A DNA stretch of 64,000 bases from Porodaedalea pini (lineage: Eukaryota > Basidiomycota > Agaricomycetes > Hymenochaetales > Hymenochaetaceae). The stretch is taken from positions 306,479 to 370,478 of the forward strand of contig NBAY01000046.1 in NCBI GenBank assembly GCA_002794775.1, given 5' to 3'. Under the pieces are notes generated by a model. It ran no database searches. It had not been told where the DNA came from and saw nothing but the letters and a program-made list of their open reading frames with translations. Positions 42,925 through 54,983 of this stretch are shown here, piece by piece (the stretch's first letter is position 1; every line of letters begins with the position of its first letter). Both the position numbers and the translations under genes were made by a program.

Positions 42925-44439
42925 TCAGTCTTGCACGAATTCAAAGCGAAAACCGGCCTTCACCAGCTTGATGATCCGAGGATCTCGGCGGAGCATTTTA
43001 TCTAGCTGTCGAGCCTGTTCTTCTCCAGAAATACGGAGCACAAGTTGTTTGATAGCATGCGGACCAAGGGCATCGTCTCCCCGTCGTACGTCCGAACGCG
43101 ACCAAACGAATTGCACCAACCGGGTAAGAATCCACTCATAGCCATCTGCGTGCAAGCTCTCAAGCTCGGGCCAAAAGGACTCCGGGGCGATTAGAGCTTG
43201 CTTGGAAACTGTCAATTTGACCAAAGCCATAGTGAGCCAATGATCAACGGATAGAACCTGGAGGTGTGGCGTTAGTAGGTGCAATAGGTGCACCTCCTGC
43301 AGTTGCTGGTCTACGGCACTCTCCCAACTGAATCCGCCGAGGCGCAATGAAGTTAAGGGCGGCTTTGTTGCTGATAAAAGAGCGATAACCGGGATTAGGC
43401 TTCCGAACGGCTTGCCAGATATACTGAGGGACAAATCTCTCACCACGGGGAGCTGGAGCGATTCGATGGTGGCGTTAACTGCGCGACTGGCAATGTCAAT
43501 ATCGACATCCCATCTGACAAAGTGCAAGTGTAACTTTGTCAAGTATTTCATGTGGCGAGTTTGAGGCCCCGCGCTGACAGAAATTGGATCGACTGGATCG
43601 GTCAAGGCCACGTTCGAAAAGGCTGCGACTTCCAGAGTAGGACAATTATCAAGCCATGAGTGTACGCCGAGGAGACGAGTCGTACAAGAGATGTGAATCT
43701 CACGTAGTAACGGGCAGAGAGCAGACCATTCGCGGAAGGAGTGATTGTCGGAGGAGCTGAACTTTATCACAGTAAGCTGGGGAAGTTTGGGCATGAATGG
43801 AAACGAAGGAGAACTCGAGTCTCCATCTCGGAAGGTACAGCAGTCGATGTACAGCTCCTTGACTGCTATGTCTCCTGTGTCGATTATTTTTAGGATCGGT
43901 TCCAGGAGTTTGGACCTAGTAAACATCAAATGGACGCCTCTCCACCGATATTTCTGTTGCATAAGCAAATTCAGCGACCGAAGCGGGTTGATGATATCGG
44001 AACAATCCAAGATATGCAAATCGAAGGGGGTCCTCAAAAGAACGAGTATGTCGAGAGGGCTGGTGGATGATCGTTCGAGAAAGACTGCTATGGCATGATG
44101 TTCTGCATCGGCTCCGCGCTTGCGAACGCTGCCCTGAAAACAAATTACAGACCACATACGTGCGTTACCAAGAGTAACCCTTCTCCAACATCGGCTAACG
44201 TGCGAAACATTTAGAGGCGCCTCTTTGGTGGATATCCAGCTTTTCCGTTTCGCTCGCGACCTGCTATCGTCAGAAAACAAGTCTCGTCTGGTCACTTCTA
44301 CTGGTAGTAAACATTGAAGAAAGATGTCCGATAATAACTCGTGGGGAAGCCTAGCGACGAAGTTTGGCTCAGATGCCCGTTGTCGACCATTCCAGGCCCG
44401 GTCGACTGAAAGTCGCTGGAACTGAGCCAAGAGCTTCAT
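42925..44439 (-). CDS. F-box-like leucine-rich protein, intact family member
   Basis: Intronless, 504 residues. Starts MKLLAQFQRLSVDR. The F-box-like motif is ARLPHELLSDIFLQCLLPVE at residues 31-50. Then come WISTKEAPLNVSHVSRCWRR and QQKYRWRGVHLMF, followed by irregular leucine-rich repeats to WPELESLHADGYEW and LGPHAIKQLVLRI. The C-terminus is KAGFRFEFVQD. Such proteins are expected to bridge Skp1 to substrates in SCF ubiquitin ligases, and many agaricomycetes carry large, fast-changing families. Three damaged relatives lie within 15 kb. Its codon use is less AT-rich than the decayed copies, and it has no stop. Confidence 0.85.
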   Translation of the reverse strand: MKLLAQFQRLSVDRAWNGRQRASEPNFVARLPHELLSDIFLQCLLPVEVTRRDLFSDDSRSRAKRKSWISTKEAPLNVSHVSRCWRRVTLGNARMWSVICFQGSVRKRGADAEHHAIAVFLERSSTSPLDILVLLRTPFDLHILDCSDIINPLRSLNLLMQQKYRWRGVHLMFTRSKLLEPILKIIDTGDIAVKELYIDCCTFRDGDSSSPSFPFMPKLPQLTVIKFSSSDNHSFREWSALCPLLREIHISCTTRLLGVHSWLDNCPTLEVAAFSNVALTDPVDPISVSAGPQTRHMKYLTKLHLHFVRWDVDIDIASRAVNATIESLQLPVVRDLSLSISGKPFGSLIPVIALLSATKPPLTSLRLGGFSWESAVDQQLQEVHLLHLLTPHLQVLSVDHWLTMALVKLTVSKQALIAPESFWPELESLHADGYEWILTRLVQFVWSRSDVRRGDDALGPHAIKQLVLRISGEEQARQLDKMLRRDPRIIKLVKAGFRFEFVQD

Positions 44440-44997
44440 GCGCTAGATAAAGAGAACGACTGGTGCAGTAGTTATGTCGGGATGAACGCAAGGCAGATAA
44501 GCTATTAAGAGGGCGTAGGTATTAATAGGATACTGCGGACACAGCTTCTCTGACTGTGCTGATGGACATGGCGAAATATGCTCAATTCCAAATTTGTTTG
44601 TTTGTTTAAAAATACATCACGAGTAGTTAGTCAGTAGAGCTCATTCCGAAAAACAAGGAAGTCTCTAGCGTACCAATAAGATAGTCGAGGCATCCCAGAC
44701 TTCGGACGACAAAGTAACAAATGGTGAAGACAAGCCGTAGCCTGCCAGGTAAAAGGCTCATGTCTTGAACACGTGACTCAAAAGTGCGTCGCGTCGAAAA
44801 GTCGTATTTGCTATTATTTGTTATACATATGTAGCGCCATGTGAAAGATACCACTTCTGGATTTGCATATCTAGTATAAACGCACCCAGTTTACAAATTC
44901 GTGGATCATGACGAAGGAGTCAACCCGCGATTAAAAGTGAGAAGTAATCCATCGAACAGAATATTGCCAATATATACCGTCCGTGGGATTAAATGAA
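44440..44997. other. intergenic, F-box promoter and cyb2 3' flank
   Basis: No gene seen. Confidence 0.4.
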
Positions 44998-47851
44998 TCA
45001 TAACTTCGACAGCGTCGACTGCTTCACGTCGTGCTTGGCCTCACGTAGAACAGCACCCTGCATGCTCTCATCTGTACAGAAAAAAAAACCACAAACGTAA
45101 CTGTCAGCACAACAAAGGAAAGAACACTGAGAAAAACGTACAGTTCGCGTCATACAGCCGGTCGCTCGGTACTGAGACTACGTGCGTGTGTATGTTGCTC
45201 GCATCGACCATGTCGGGTCCGACGGCAGCGAGCGACTGAGCGCCTAGCAGGCGCATGTTCATCTCGAATTCGTCCTGTTTGTGACGTGTGAGTTGCGTCT
45301 ACAAAAGAAAGGACGGGTAAAGCAGAACAAACCCGTAAGATAGAGAGTGCCTTATCGACGCCATCAACACCGTACGCTGAATACGCATACAAGAAGGGTC
45401 GGCCGACACCCACTTGAATCAATCGCACAATAGCTTCGTCAGAATCAGGCGAACCTCAACAATAATTCGGGTGACTCACCGGCCGTTGCTCCCAGCGCGA
45501 TCGCCTTCAACACGTCTGTCGCGCGTCTTACGCCGCCGTCCACAAAAATCTGGAATCTCCCGTCCTTCAATGGGAACACTATTCCGCGCTTCTCTTTGAA
45601 TGCGTCGACGACGGACACGAGGATCTCGATGCCCGATGGTGCAGTATCAAGTTGCCGCCCACCGTGATTCGAGAGCACGATACCCGCGCAGCCTGCGTCG
45701 TACGCACGCAAGGCATCTTCCCAGCGTTGAACACCTTTGAGGATTATGGGCACTGTGGGTGGGAGTGAAACATTGGAAGTTGAATTATGGTTGATCGATT
45801 AAGAAGATCATACTTTTAGTTATGCTCTTGAACCAGGGGATATCTTTCCAGCTTAGCGAGGGGTCGATGAAGGACTGCGGGATCATACAAGTCAGCGAGA
45901 GGTGAAGAACGAGAGAAGCATCGGGACGTACACTGATAGCCCGCGCAGCACCCTGGTTTCGATCTACCGACGCGTCGCCCTTCTGCAGGTTCGCGCCCTC
46001 ATCGTCGAACTTCATGCGCATATCCTGCCAAACATCAGACATAGGTTATATCAGTTTGCTCCTTACCCTTCAATGCTCTAGAATTGATGTACCTTCTCGC
46101 GTCTACCCAGCTGAGGCGCGTCGACGGTGATGAAAAGGCCCTTGATCCCGCGCTCCTCCGCATGGCGCACAATGCGCTCCGTGACCTTGCGATCGCGGTT
46201 CACGTACAGCTGCATAAATTGGGTTTGGTTGGGTGCGGCGGCGTCGACGAGCTGATCAAAGGAACAGGAAGCAAGTGTCGGGATCTGACAATAAAAATAG
46301 ATAGATAAACTTATGTTAAGGTTGAAAGAAAGGGGAGCTTGAGGAGGAATCAGCAGACCATTTGAATGATATCATGTCTTGCGGCACCGCGTGTGAGGTT
46401 GAGTTCGCCATCCGGGTGACCTAGTTTTCCGAGTGCCGTTGCCGTCTGCAAATCATCAATTTAAATTCAATGCGCGGGAAATCAGGTGTGTGCGGAGGAA
46501 GACGACTTACGATGTATACCGGCATGCTGGAGCGCTGGCCAAGGATCGTTGTCGAGAAGTCCACGTTCTCCACGTCAACCAATATCTGCGGGCGGAACCA
46601 TATCCTACAAGCAACGAAAAAGATTACACCAAGCTCCTTTCTGTGCACTTTCTGCACGATACGCACCGTAGGTACGCTCCCCGATTCTCACGAAGTGTGA
46701 TCTCGTCATCCGCGGCACTGCTATAGTACGCCCATGCGCGCGGGGGTAGGACACGCCGCGCGATCCCCTCGAAGTCGTGCAGGTTGAGGATAGTGGAGAG
46801 GGGCGGGACGGAGGCGAGGAGTGCCTTGTGCTGCTTCTCCTCTTCGGACTCTTCGGCTGGTACGATGGTGGAAGAGGATGGGTCGACTGCACCGAGGCTG
46901 TCCGATACGAGTCCGAATGGTATGAGATTAAAGATAACTGCTGAAGTTTATGGACTGTAGAGACAGAATACGTACTGTTTGGAGGGGGGAAGATGTGTCG
47001 TGATGGCGTCTGGCGGGTGAATTGGGTCGTATTCTTTGCTAGAAGACGAGATTGAGGAATACATATATTGAGACATTAGTAGATATGCACATACGTCGCA
47101 TCCTTCCCGGCGTACTTTAGAATTATCTTGCTTCCACCTAAGACAAGCTATTTAAAATGTGCTTATGCACGGCATATGGCCTATATGGCTCACACACCTG
47201 GATGGTCTATTTCGGAGGATAAGTCATGATAATTTCTCCTAAATTAGATAGATGACTTACCATCCAGAAAGTCTGTGACATCATATACCTTGCCTGCATT
47301 TACAAGTCAGCATGTACCCTTGCTTTCTCGTCAAGGCAAACAGCTACACGACCACCAGCACTGTGCTATAGGCGGAACAGGCAACGCCCGGCTTCACACT
47401 TAAGATTGTGGACAGCATGAACGTTGTTTCTAGAACCGATTCTCTGAGAAGAAGCACCGTGGACGACGAGCGACTCGCTCATGCTCGTGAACTCGTTAAC
47501 AGGCCTTTCTAGGTCTATCTCTTCATGTGCGCCCGGTTACAGCCGGAAAGCAAGCCCGCCACGAACAGTGCGTACGAGACCCGCTGTTTCATCATCCACA
47601 TAACCTCACAGCAATCGCCCTCGCCCTTGAGCTCGCAATAAATGACACGCCTTCCGCCCTCAATAGAGAATCCAATCCGGCTCGTCCACTGCACACCCCT
47701 CAAATCCCATACGCTGCCGCAAGTCTTGCACATCTCGAGCACAAAGACAGGGCAACTCACCGTGTACAATAATCCAACAGCTCGCCCTGCTGTTATGGGC
47801 CGCAATCTCGTCTCCCGACAGGATCTTCATGTTCTGCGTCGGTTCGCTCAT
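44998..47851 (-). CDS. L-lactate dehydrogenase (flavocytochrome b2)
   Basis: Many exons. The cytochrome b5-like domain starts almost at the N-terminus ([39 protein letters not shown]), with heme ligand HPGG assembled across a 9-nt exon, then [15 protein letters not shown] hinge rich in acidic residues leads to the FMN domain: [77 protein letters not shown], catalytic His in [16 protein letters not shown], and [31 protein letters not shown]. It ends KQSTLSKL. It oxidises L-lactate to pyruvate and passes electrons through heme to cytochrome c. No mitochondrial presequence is visible before the b5 domain, unlike yeast Cyb2, so location is open. Related b5-fused 2-hydroxyacid oxidases cannot be excluded. 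Confidence 0.88.
47198..47206 (-). other. 9-nt microexon encoding the heme-ligand His-Pro
   Basis: ACCATCCAG lies between an ATAG acceptor and a GTGTGTG donor. Joined after GAT-G and before GT-GGA it gives LDDHPGGSK. Without it the frame is kept but the HP pair is lost. Confidence 0.7.
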
Positions 47852-48059
47852 CGTAGCCTAGTAATTTCTTGTGTTACTCGTCGGCGAGTTTGGTGAAGCA
47901 ACGCTGGTGGATGTCGTAGTTGAAGACAAGCAAGAAATGAAAATAAATAGGCAAACGAACGCCGTACGTCCTCTGCTCGAAGTGCATCCGGACTTGTCTC
48001 TACCGTTTACCCCGCATTTAGATTATGTCATACGGCTGACTTACTGTCTGCCTAATCGG

Positions 48060-48452
48060 CTATTGGCTGCCTGCACGTCGCCTCTCCCACCTGACCTCCA
48101 TATCGCCTCCGCACGGAGAGCCGCTTGGATGATTCTTGAAGAGACTGTGGTAAATACTGAACATGATTGTTCCCAGTCATGATCCGGACCCACACTCACC
48201 TCATAAAGGATCTTCCTATGCTGGTTTGGTCGTAAGCCGAAGGCTCTTTCAAGTCCACCTGCATCTGCAGCGCACGGAAACGGAGAACCAAAGGAACAAA
48301 CTTCCAGTCAAGAACAGCATGATACGAACATCTCTGACCGTGCTCAGTCACACATACGCATCTATCAGCTGACAACAAAAAACAACTCACTTGTCTCGCA
48401 AGGCTATTCTTGGTCCAGCGTTGAGCACGCCTGCATTTCCTTCCGACGCCAT
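48060..48452 (-). CDS. hypothetical small protein, three exons
   Basis: ATG at 48452 (MASEGNAGVLNAGPRIALRD), a short GT-AG intron, then KCVCVTEHGQRCSYHAVLDW and ALQMQVDLKEPSAYDQTSIG, and after a second GT-AG intron LFKNHPSGSPCGGDMEVRWE to a TAG at 48060-48062. The two joins keep frame, which is the main support. No family recognised. Its start is about 600 bp upstream of the cyb2 start and it reads in the same direction. Confidence 0.35.
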
Positions 48453-49199
48453 GACTTCCCAGCTCGTCTTCAAACTCTCAAGTTTAGAAGGGTGTTCATT
48501 CAACTTGCTTTGCCCGTAACGCTCCGGATACTTTTCCTGTCAAACACTGCGAGAAATTGTAAATCCGTGTCGCACTCGTTCGAGGGTATAGCAGTAGGCA
48601 CCAAGAGACTCAGCCTCATCCTCTGCTTAAGTAGCCCTACTTTTGCATCCGTACTATGTCCCACGATGCCTCCGTTGGCCTTCCGTCGGCGGGCTCGAAT
48701 GCTTCTAGGATCATTTCCGCGGGTGCGCCCTCGTTTATCTCCGTGGGTGATCACATAATATTCGACTTATGTAAGTGGCTAGAATGCGTGTTTTTTTTTT
48801 TTTTGAAAAGCTCTCTCTTGTCACCTCTATCATGGGTCACGAATTCTGCATATGCATTGTCTCTGGCGTTTTCTAAATGCCATAAAGCAAAACATCAAAT
48901 GGGAAAGGGGCCGAAGGAATTTGCGTTGGTTTCTGGAAATCTGAGGATGGGATGAAGAGTAGTAGTGCCGAGAGGCATGTGAGGTATGGGCAAAGGAGTT
49001 AGAATGACTGAATAACAGCTAAGATCTGCACTGTTATGGCATGCACCACACAGACCCGACTTAGATCTGCTACTGGCCTTAGCGGAACCGTAATGTCCTA
49101 TAGTTAACATCAGATATCAGAAGCAAGATAGTTTTTTCTTGCAGCATACACCAAGATGAAGGCTTGAAGATCTCGAGAGGGGTTTATTTTGTATCGCTG
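48453..49199. other. intergenic, poly-T tract
   Basis: A run of T near 48790-48804. No gene seen. Base composition becomes AT-rich and CpG-poor toward 49.1 kb, where decayed repeats begin. Confidence 0.4.
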
Positions 49200-50080
49200 T
49201 TGGAATACTTGTTCTTGGCACAATCGCAGCACTAGCTGTCCGATAGCCCCTCAAATGAGCCTAGTACCTCCAAGTTGCATACCAGATAGGTTCCAAATGA
49301 ACTGCAGCAGGTGATTGACAACAGGCCACCCGATCACATCTACATACATGTTCACAACTTTAGGCCAGAAAATACTCTTCTCTGGATAGCATCAGGTTAG
49401 GAGCAGCCAATGCTAAAAAATTTATGATGAGCTCATGATTGAGAATTAGAATTTAGGCATCTGGTGTTAGCAGGTACACCTCATATACGTAGCTCTAATG
49501 GAGCCTCACAAATGAATACATGAAGGTGTAAGACAACAAGGGGCAGTCTCAATGATGATACAAAGCAATACCAGATGTAAGGTTTCCAAGTTGTCTACAA
49601 GAATTGTAGAGAGCGAGTTTTGATCTCTTCAAGTTAGGGATACAGAGTGATTGAATGGCAGCAGAAAAGTATATGGGAAGTAATATCAATGTCAGTGCCA
49701 TGTCATGGTTTGTCAAATTGCAGACATAATTTCTTCAAACTCTCAATAATGTGCATCTGAGACCCTACATCAGCAAATCTGAGATCAGCTGAAACTGGCA
49801 ATGGAGAAAACTACAGTTTTGAGAGTGGGGAAGTTGTACAGCAATATTAATGAAAGCACATCCAGGATAGCAATGGAGCTAATGATGAATGACCTCACAA
49901 AGTGACAAGCTGGGTGACAACAATTTGCACAAATAAAGTATATTTCCAGAGTGGAAGTGTATCATGTGAAGCTGGGGAAGAATGGACGCATAGTACAGAA
50001 GCAAGTCTCTGTCATGGAAAACTACACAGCCAATGGATTGATGTAGATCTAAAGATAGCACTGTCATGGCAAGTCAAAGT
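49200..50080 (-). pseudogene. heavily decayed F-box-like gene copy
   Basis: No open frame remains, but blocks align in order with the copy at 50422-51948: GAGAAAACT near 49805 with its partner near 51113, GACCTCACAAAGTGA near 49892 with 51190, and the region before 49400 with 50520-50700. The N-terminal part is missing, though a stretch near 50090 resembles the 5' flank of the other copy. CpG is scarce. Confidence 0.55.
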
Positions 50081-50421
50081 GGTCTCACTTTGTACCTATT
50101 TGCTTACTAGCTTCCATAAGAGAAAGACACTGCTTCAGCCCACAGATTATAAAACATATGCATGTCCTGATTTCTTCCATCTACAAACATTTCTTTGAAA
50201 TAAGTATCTTGGTGATTGTAATAACTATGCTGCAACTGAATATCAATCTCAAGTGCCCATAATACCAGCCATTCATGTAGTATCATGTTGCTTCAGGTTA
50301 CATGCTTGCTGTGTATATCAAAAGTATTCATTGTCTGTGAAAAGTGACTAGAAAAGATAAATGCAAAACCAGTAGAGTCAGCATGTTAATAGAACTACAT
50401 TTTACTGTTTTGCACTTACTT

Positions 50422-51948
50422 TTACAACTCTCTGTATTCAAACTCATAGTAGAAACCAGCCTTCATCATGGTGATGACTTGATGGTCTCAACGGAGCATG
50501 TCTCTCAGCTCTCGAGCTAGCTCCTCACTCATAAAACAGACTACTAGCTGTTTGATAGCATGCCAGTCGAGTACATCACTTCCATGTTGCATCCCAGATC
50601 ACCACCAAACGAATTGCACCACCCTATTGAGAACTGGCCACACTACCAGCCACACATACAGGCACTGCAGCTCAGGCCAGTAAGATTGTGATCTGGCCTC
50701 ACTGAAGTAGTCAGTCGTCCACCTAGAGAAATGTACAGTGAGAGCAGCATCAAGATCTAGGATCTGAAGCTGTGGAATATCTCTATCCAGTTCTGCAAAT
50801 GCTCCAAATAGCCAGTTATCTTCAAATCCTGTGATGCACAGATGATATAGAGGTGGTTTTGATGCATACAGAAAGGCAATGAGCTGTGAAAGTCCTCCAT
50901 AATGGGTTTGGAGAGACCAAGGAAGAAGGAGTGACAAATCTTCCAGAACAGGGAGATGCAGTGATAGAATGGTAGCATAAACTGCACAATGGGGAATGTT
51001 AATGTCAACATCCAGTGGAGGTCCATCAAACTTGAGGGACAACTTCCTCAATCTCCCCATATGATGAGTCTGAGGCCATACATCATCTGAGACTGGCAAG
51101 ACTATTTTAGAGAAAACTGCAACCTCTAGAGTGGGACAACTGTCTAGATATGTATGCACATCCAAGAGAGGAATGGAGCAAGAGATGTGGACCTCACAAA
51201 GTGATGAGCAAAGGGTCAACCATTCACAAAAAGAATGATAATTGTTGGAATGGAAGTGCAGTATAGTAAGCTAGGAAACCCTGGGCATACATGGAACCAA
51301 AGGGACAGCTAAGTCTCCATTTGGGAATGCCTTGCAATCAATGTACAGTTCCTTGATAGGTGCATCTCCTGATTGGAATAAAAATTTTAAGATCAGCTCC
51401 AAGAAATGAATACCCAAAAGTGAAATATGGATGCCTCTCCACCAGTATTTCTGTTCTGTTATCAATTGTAGCCAGTGTACTGCCTCAATCAATGCAATGT
51501 CTAGAGACAGGTCAGGTATGGACAAGTCATTGAGGAATTTTAGAGAAACAATAATATCAAGAGATGCACTGAGTGATTGTTTGAGGAAGACTGCTGTAAT
51601 ACTATGTTCTATGCTCAGTTTGTATCCATGGTGGAAGCCTGGGAAGCAAATCACAGTCCAAAAATGTGCGGTCAAAAGTGCAACTATCCTCTAATGTTGG
51701 CCAATGTGCAAAACATTTAGAGGTGCCTCTCTGGTGAGTATCCACCTTCTATGGTGACCCGCTGGAACACTGTTGTTGTCACTGAACAGGGCATCCCTTG
51801 TCACTTCAACTTGAGGTAGATACTAGATAAAGATGTCCAACAATAGCTCATCAGGAAGTCTGGTGATAAGACAGGGCTCAGGCATCTGTTCACAAACACC
51901 TCAACCTTGTTTGAGTGACAATCGCTTGAGCCAAGCCAAGAGCTTTAT
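50422..51948 (-). pseudogene. decayed F-box-like gene copy, start lost and several stops
   Basis: The frame starts at ATA where the relatives have ATG (KLLAWLKRLSLKQG, 51948). It keeps TRLPDELLLDIFI, REAPLNVLHIGQH, QKYWWRGIHISLLG, IKELYIDCKAF, LREVHISC-like text, SYWPELQCLYVW, and a C-terminus with MMKAGFYYEFEY. In-frame stops occur at several sites, for example FVWW-stop-SGMQ and DMLR-stop-DHQ, all explained by C-to-T or G-to-A change. The body aligns over its full length with the intact gene at 42925. Confidence 0.75.
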
Positions 51949-52731
51949 GTCAGATGGTGGTGGTACAATTTCAGATCAGGAGATCTCAAAACAATGCCCT
52001 CTGCAAAAAAGCTTCCACTTTGTACCTATTTGCATATTCTCCAGATCAACAAGCTATGACTCAATGGAACTCAGCGGCATAAACACTGCAAGTTAGGTTG
52101 TTCAAACCCTATCTATAGAAGTTCATAGAACAAGAATTTTGTAGCATTGCTGGCTAACCAATAATGCAGAGAAGCATATAAGAAAAAGTGAGTGATAAAA
52201 GCTCAAGAATAATTAGAGGAGAGTAGGAATAGCTGACCAAGTTTAGCTGCTGGGGAGCAGTGCAAACATCACACATGAGGTGGATGTCATAGAAGAACAG
52301 ATAACAAATATTGTATGTGCTGCTATTATCCTGGTACTACCTGATAAAGTTAAGTATGTCTGAGTGATGTCTCATAGTAGTACTGAAAAGAGCAATTTAT
52401 ATGCATAAGAGCACAAAATGCATAGACAGTAGGCATCTAGTGATGATAAGAAGATAATGAGAGTAGCTCGGTTATGAGACCTGTTGAGAAGAAAGCACAG
52501 GAACAACAGAACAAGACATGCAGGAAGGCAAGTTAACAATGTAAATACAGGAAAGAAAAAAAAATGGTAGCATATGAGGATAGACAACATTGCAAAGGAG
52601 CACACTGGGAGTGTACAAAGATAAACAAGTATCAGTCCTTTTGTATATTTGTCATAGGATTGACTCACGTCAGCCTCACTGCAAGTAGAAGAAAAAAGAA
52701 AGTGGAGAGGTATGCCATTGCTTCATCAATC
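51949..52731. other. AT-rich stretch before the retrotransposon
   Basis: 5' flank of the decayed F-box copy and then AT-rich DNA. No gene seen. Confidence 0.4.
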
Positions 52732-53158
52732 TGTCAGGACCTGAACTTTCACCCTTTATTTTATTTTCCCTTTTCCCTTTTCTTTTCTTTTAATCGCTCC
52801 TTTTCATTATATTTAACCACCTTTTCAATCATTTCCCACACTCCCTATCACTTGACCTTCATTTGTTCTGTTCTGCTCATTTAGATAATCTTAGATAATA
52901 TAGTCTTATGGTTGTCACTATAAGAGGGATCAGAAATCGCATGAACTCCTTGTTCTGCTTTTCCTCTTACCTCTGTGACGACCTAGGTGAGACTTGCCTA
53001 TTCTTGTATTAGTTTACATTGTATTAATCCTCTTACCTCCATGATGACCTAGCCTGAGTATAGCATGTCCTGAGTCCCCACTCAAGTATAGCATGTCCCA
53101 GATGACAGTCAGCCAAGGCCTGCCCAGTCCAAGTTGTCTCCCAGACTCTCGCCTAACA
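52732..53158 (+). repeat. 5' LTR of element 1
   Basis: 427 bp, starts TGTCAGGACC and ends CGCCTAACA; clearly related to the two 439-bp LTRs of element 2 but more diverged. Predicted start of transcription near 52952 (GTTCTGCTTTT). Confidence 0.85.
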
Positions 53159-53159
53159 T

Positions 53160-53170
53160 AAAAGCAGAAC
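53160..53170 (+). promoter_or_regulatory. self-priming site, element 1
   Basis: AAAAGCAGAAC, one base after the LTR, is the exact complement of GTTCTGCTTTT at 52952-52962 in the LTR, where the RNA should begin. Confidence 0.7.
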
Positions 53171-53748
53171 CCCACCCAGGCTCATCCCCAGTGTACATCA
53201 TCACTGTTGACTCACCTTCACTCAGTCTAGAGGAGCGCTCCTCTCAATGGACTTAATGTGTAAACCCCCTAAACGATAACCCTCAACCCTGCTCGGACGT
53301 TTTTGGATGTTTGTGTATTACATAAACCCTCCAACCAATTCTTCCTGACCCTGGCACTCCGAATTAGCCTTTGATGGAGCATGCACTTGATGTGGACGTG
53401 GGCAACTAGACAAGTACAAGCTTCGACAACACTATCATTTGTGATCTCACTTGGCTCCTACCGCCTCATCATCAACTTCGCCAATGAACCCATTCAACGT
53501 TGGCATAACCCCAGATCAAACATTCAACTGATCCCTGTTCCCCTACCATCCTAATCAAGATAGATCTCACAGAGGAACAGCGTCAGGCCCTACCATCAAC
53601 AAGCTGGTTTGACGAAGAACGACACACATATGTCGCGACCTCAAGGGAAGGTGTTACCTACAAACTCTGGTGAAGTGATATCTGAAAGGCATGGTATTCA
53701 ACAGAACTGGATAGCGCAACCAGATTCAGGTGGCACCTGGCAACCCCA

Positions 53749-54948
53749 TTGTTGCCCACAGTATCAACGACATCCGTCAGTCTCCCTCCAACCCCAGGTC
53801 CTTACTGGGAGACCCATAGAGACCCATCACCACCAATCCCCTCTGAACCTTCAATGCCTACACCCAAACCAACGATGTCGATGAGCTTCAGCCAACAACA
53901 GCTGGAGCAGATTGCAGCAATTATTGCAGGCATTTTCACTGCACAGGCGGCAAACACCCCAGTTGGTCAAGGTGCTGCCCCAACCCCTACTATCGACATT
54001 GCCCAGCCACACAAATTTGCTGGCAGCGATGACTACCTTGACTTCAAGTGTGAAGTCCTCCTCTTCATCTTAGTGAACCCTACAAGGTACCCCTTGTCAT
54101 TGAGCAAGATCTACACTGCTCTTTCCTATCTTAAGGGTGGCAATGTGGCAACATGGATGCAAAACTACATTGAAGAATTCACAACAAATGGCGTCATGAG
54201 TTTCACAGATAGCTGGACCAGGTTCCAGGAACAACTAGATGCCTCCTTCGATGATCTGAACCAAAAGGAGAAGGTGCTGGCAGAGTTCCAGACTAGGGTT
54301 CAGAAGGACCTCACTGCCGACGAATTCTTCCAGAAACTGGATGTGATCATCACGAGAGCGGGTCTGATGGATGACAGCATCATCTGCAATCACCTGAAGC
54401 ATGTGATGAACATCAAGGTGGTCTGTGGGTTGTTGAGGTCAACACTGGTCCCAACAATGTATGACGACTGGAAGAAAAAGGCGATTGAGATCAACCAGGG
54501 TGAACAGCAGATCTGGGCAATCCAACAAGGTTGTGCATTTCCACTTTCACCACGCTAACAACAACAGCAGGCACTGCCTCCTCGCTGTCCAATTGCAGCC
54601 CCCCACGTTGACAAGCACAACATGACTGGAGTCACTTTTGGAGGTTCTGGCCAGCCGATGGATGTCTCAATGAACGAGGCACAACAATGACGGGCATGCT
54701 AGATCTGTGGCCAGCTGGGTTACTTTAAGGACAAGTGCCTGCAGGGGAAGATGATCATACAGTGCATGCTGCAGATGATGGCGCCAGGTGAGCATCACCT
54801 CCTTGCCAACGAACTGGGTGCAATGAAGGAATTGGCCTTCAAGGAAGTTGTAGACACTTGGAGATTGATGGTGGAGGACTATGTGGAGGAGGAAGGCAAT
54901 GACAAAGAGGTTGTCAACTCACAGGATTTTGTGAGTGGTCAGGCATAG
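53749..54948 (+). pseudogene. gag of element 1
   Basis: A frame open to 54558 carries the capsid-like region QQLEQIAAIIAGIFTAQA, KFAGSDDYLDFKCEVLLFIL, FQTRVQKDLTADEFFQKLDV. The zinc knuckle downstream reads stop-ICGQLGYFKDKC, so the first Cys-x-x-Cys block is followed by a stop and the knuckle His has become Tyr. The open stretch to 54948 is the gag C-terminus. Confidence 0.75.
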
Positions 54949-54983
54949 CCATCAGGGCGACTGACCAAGAAGAACAAGGGACT

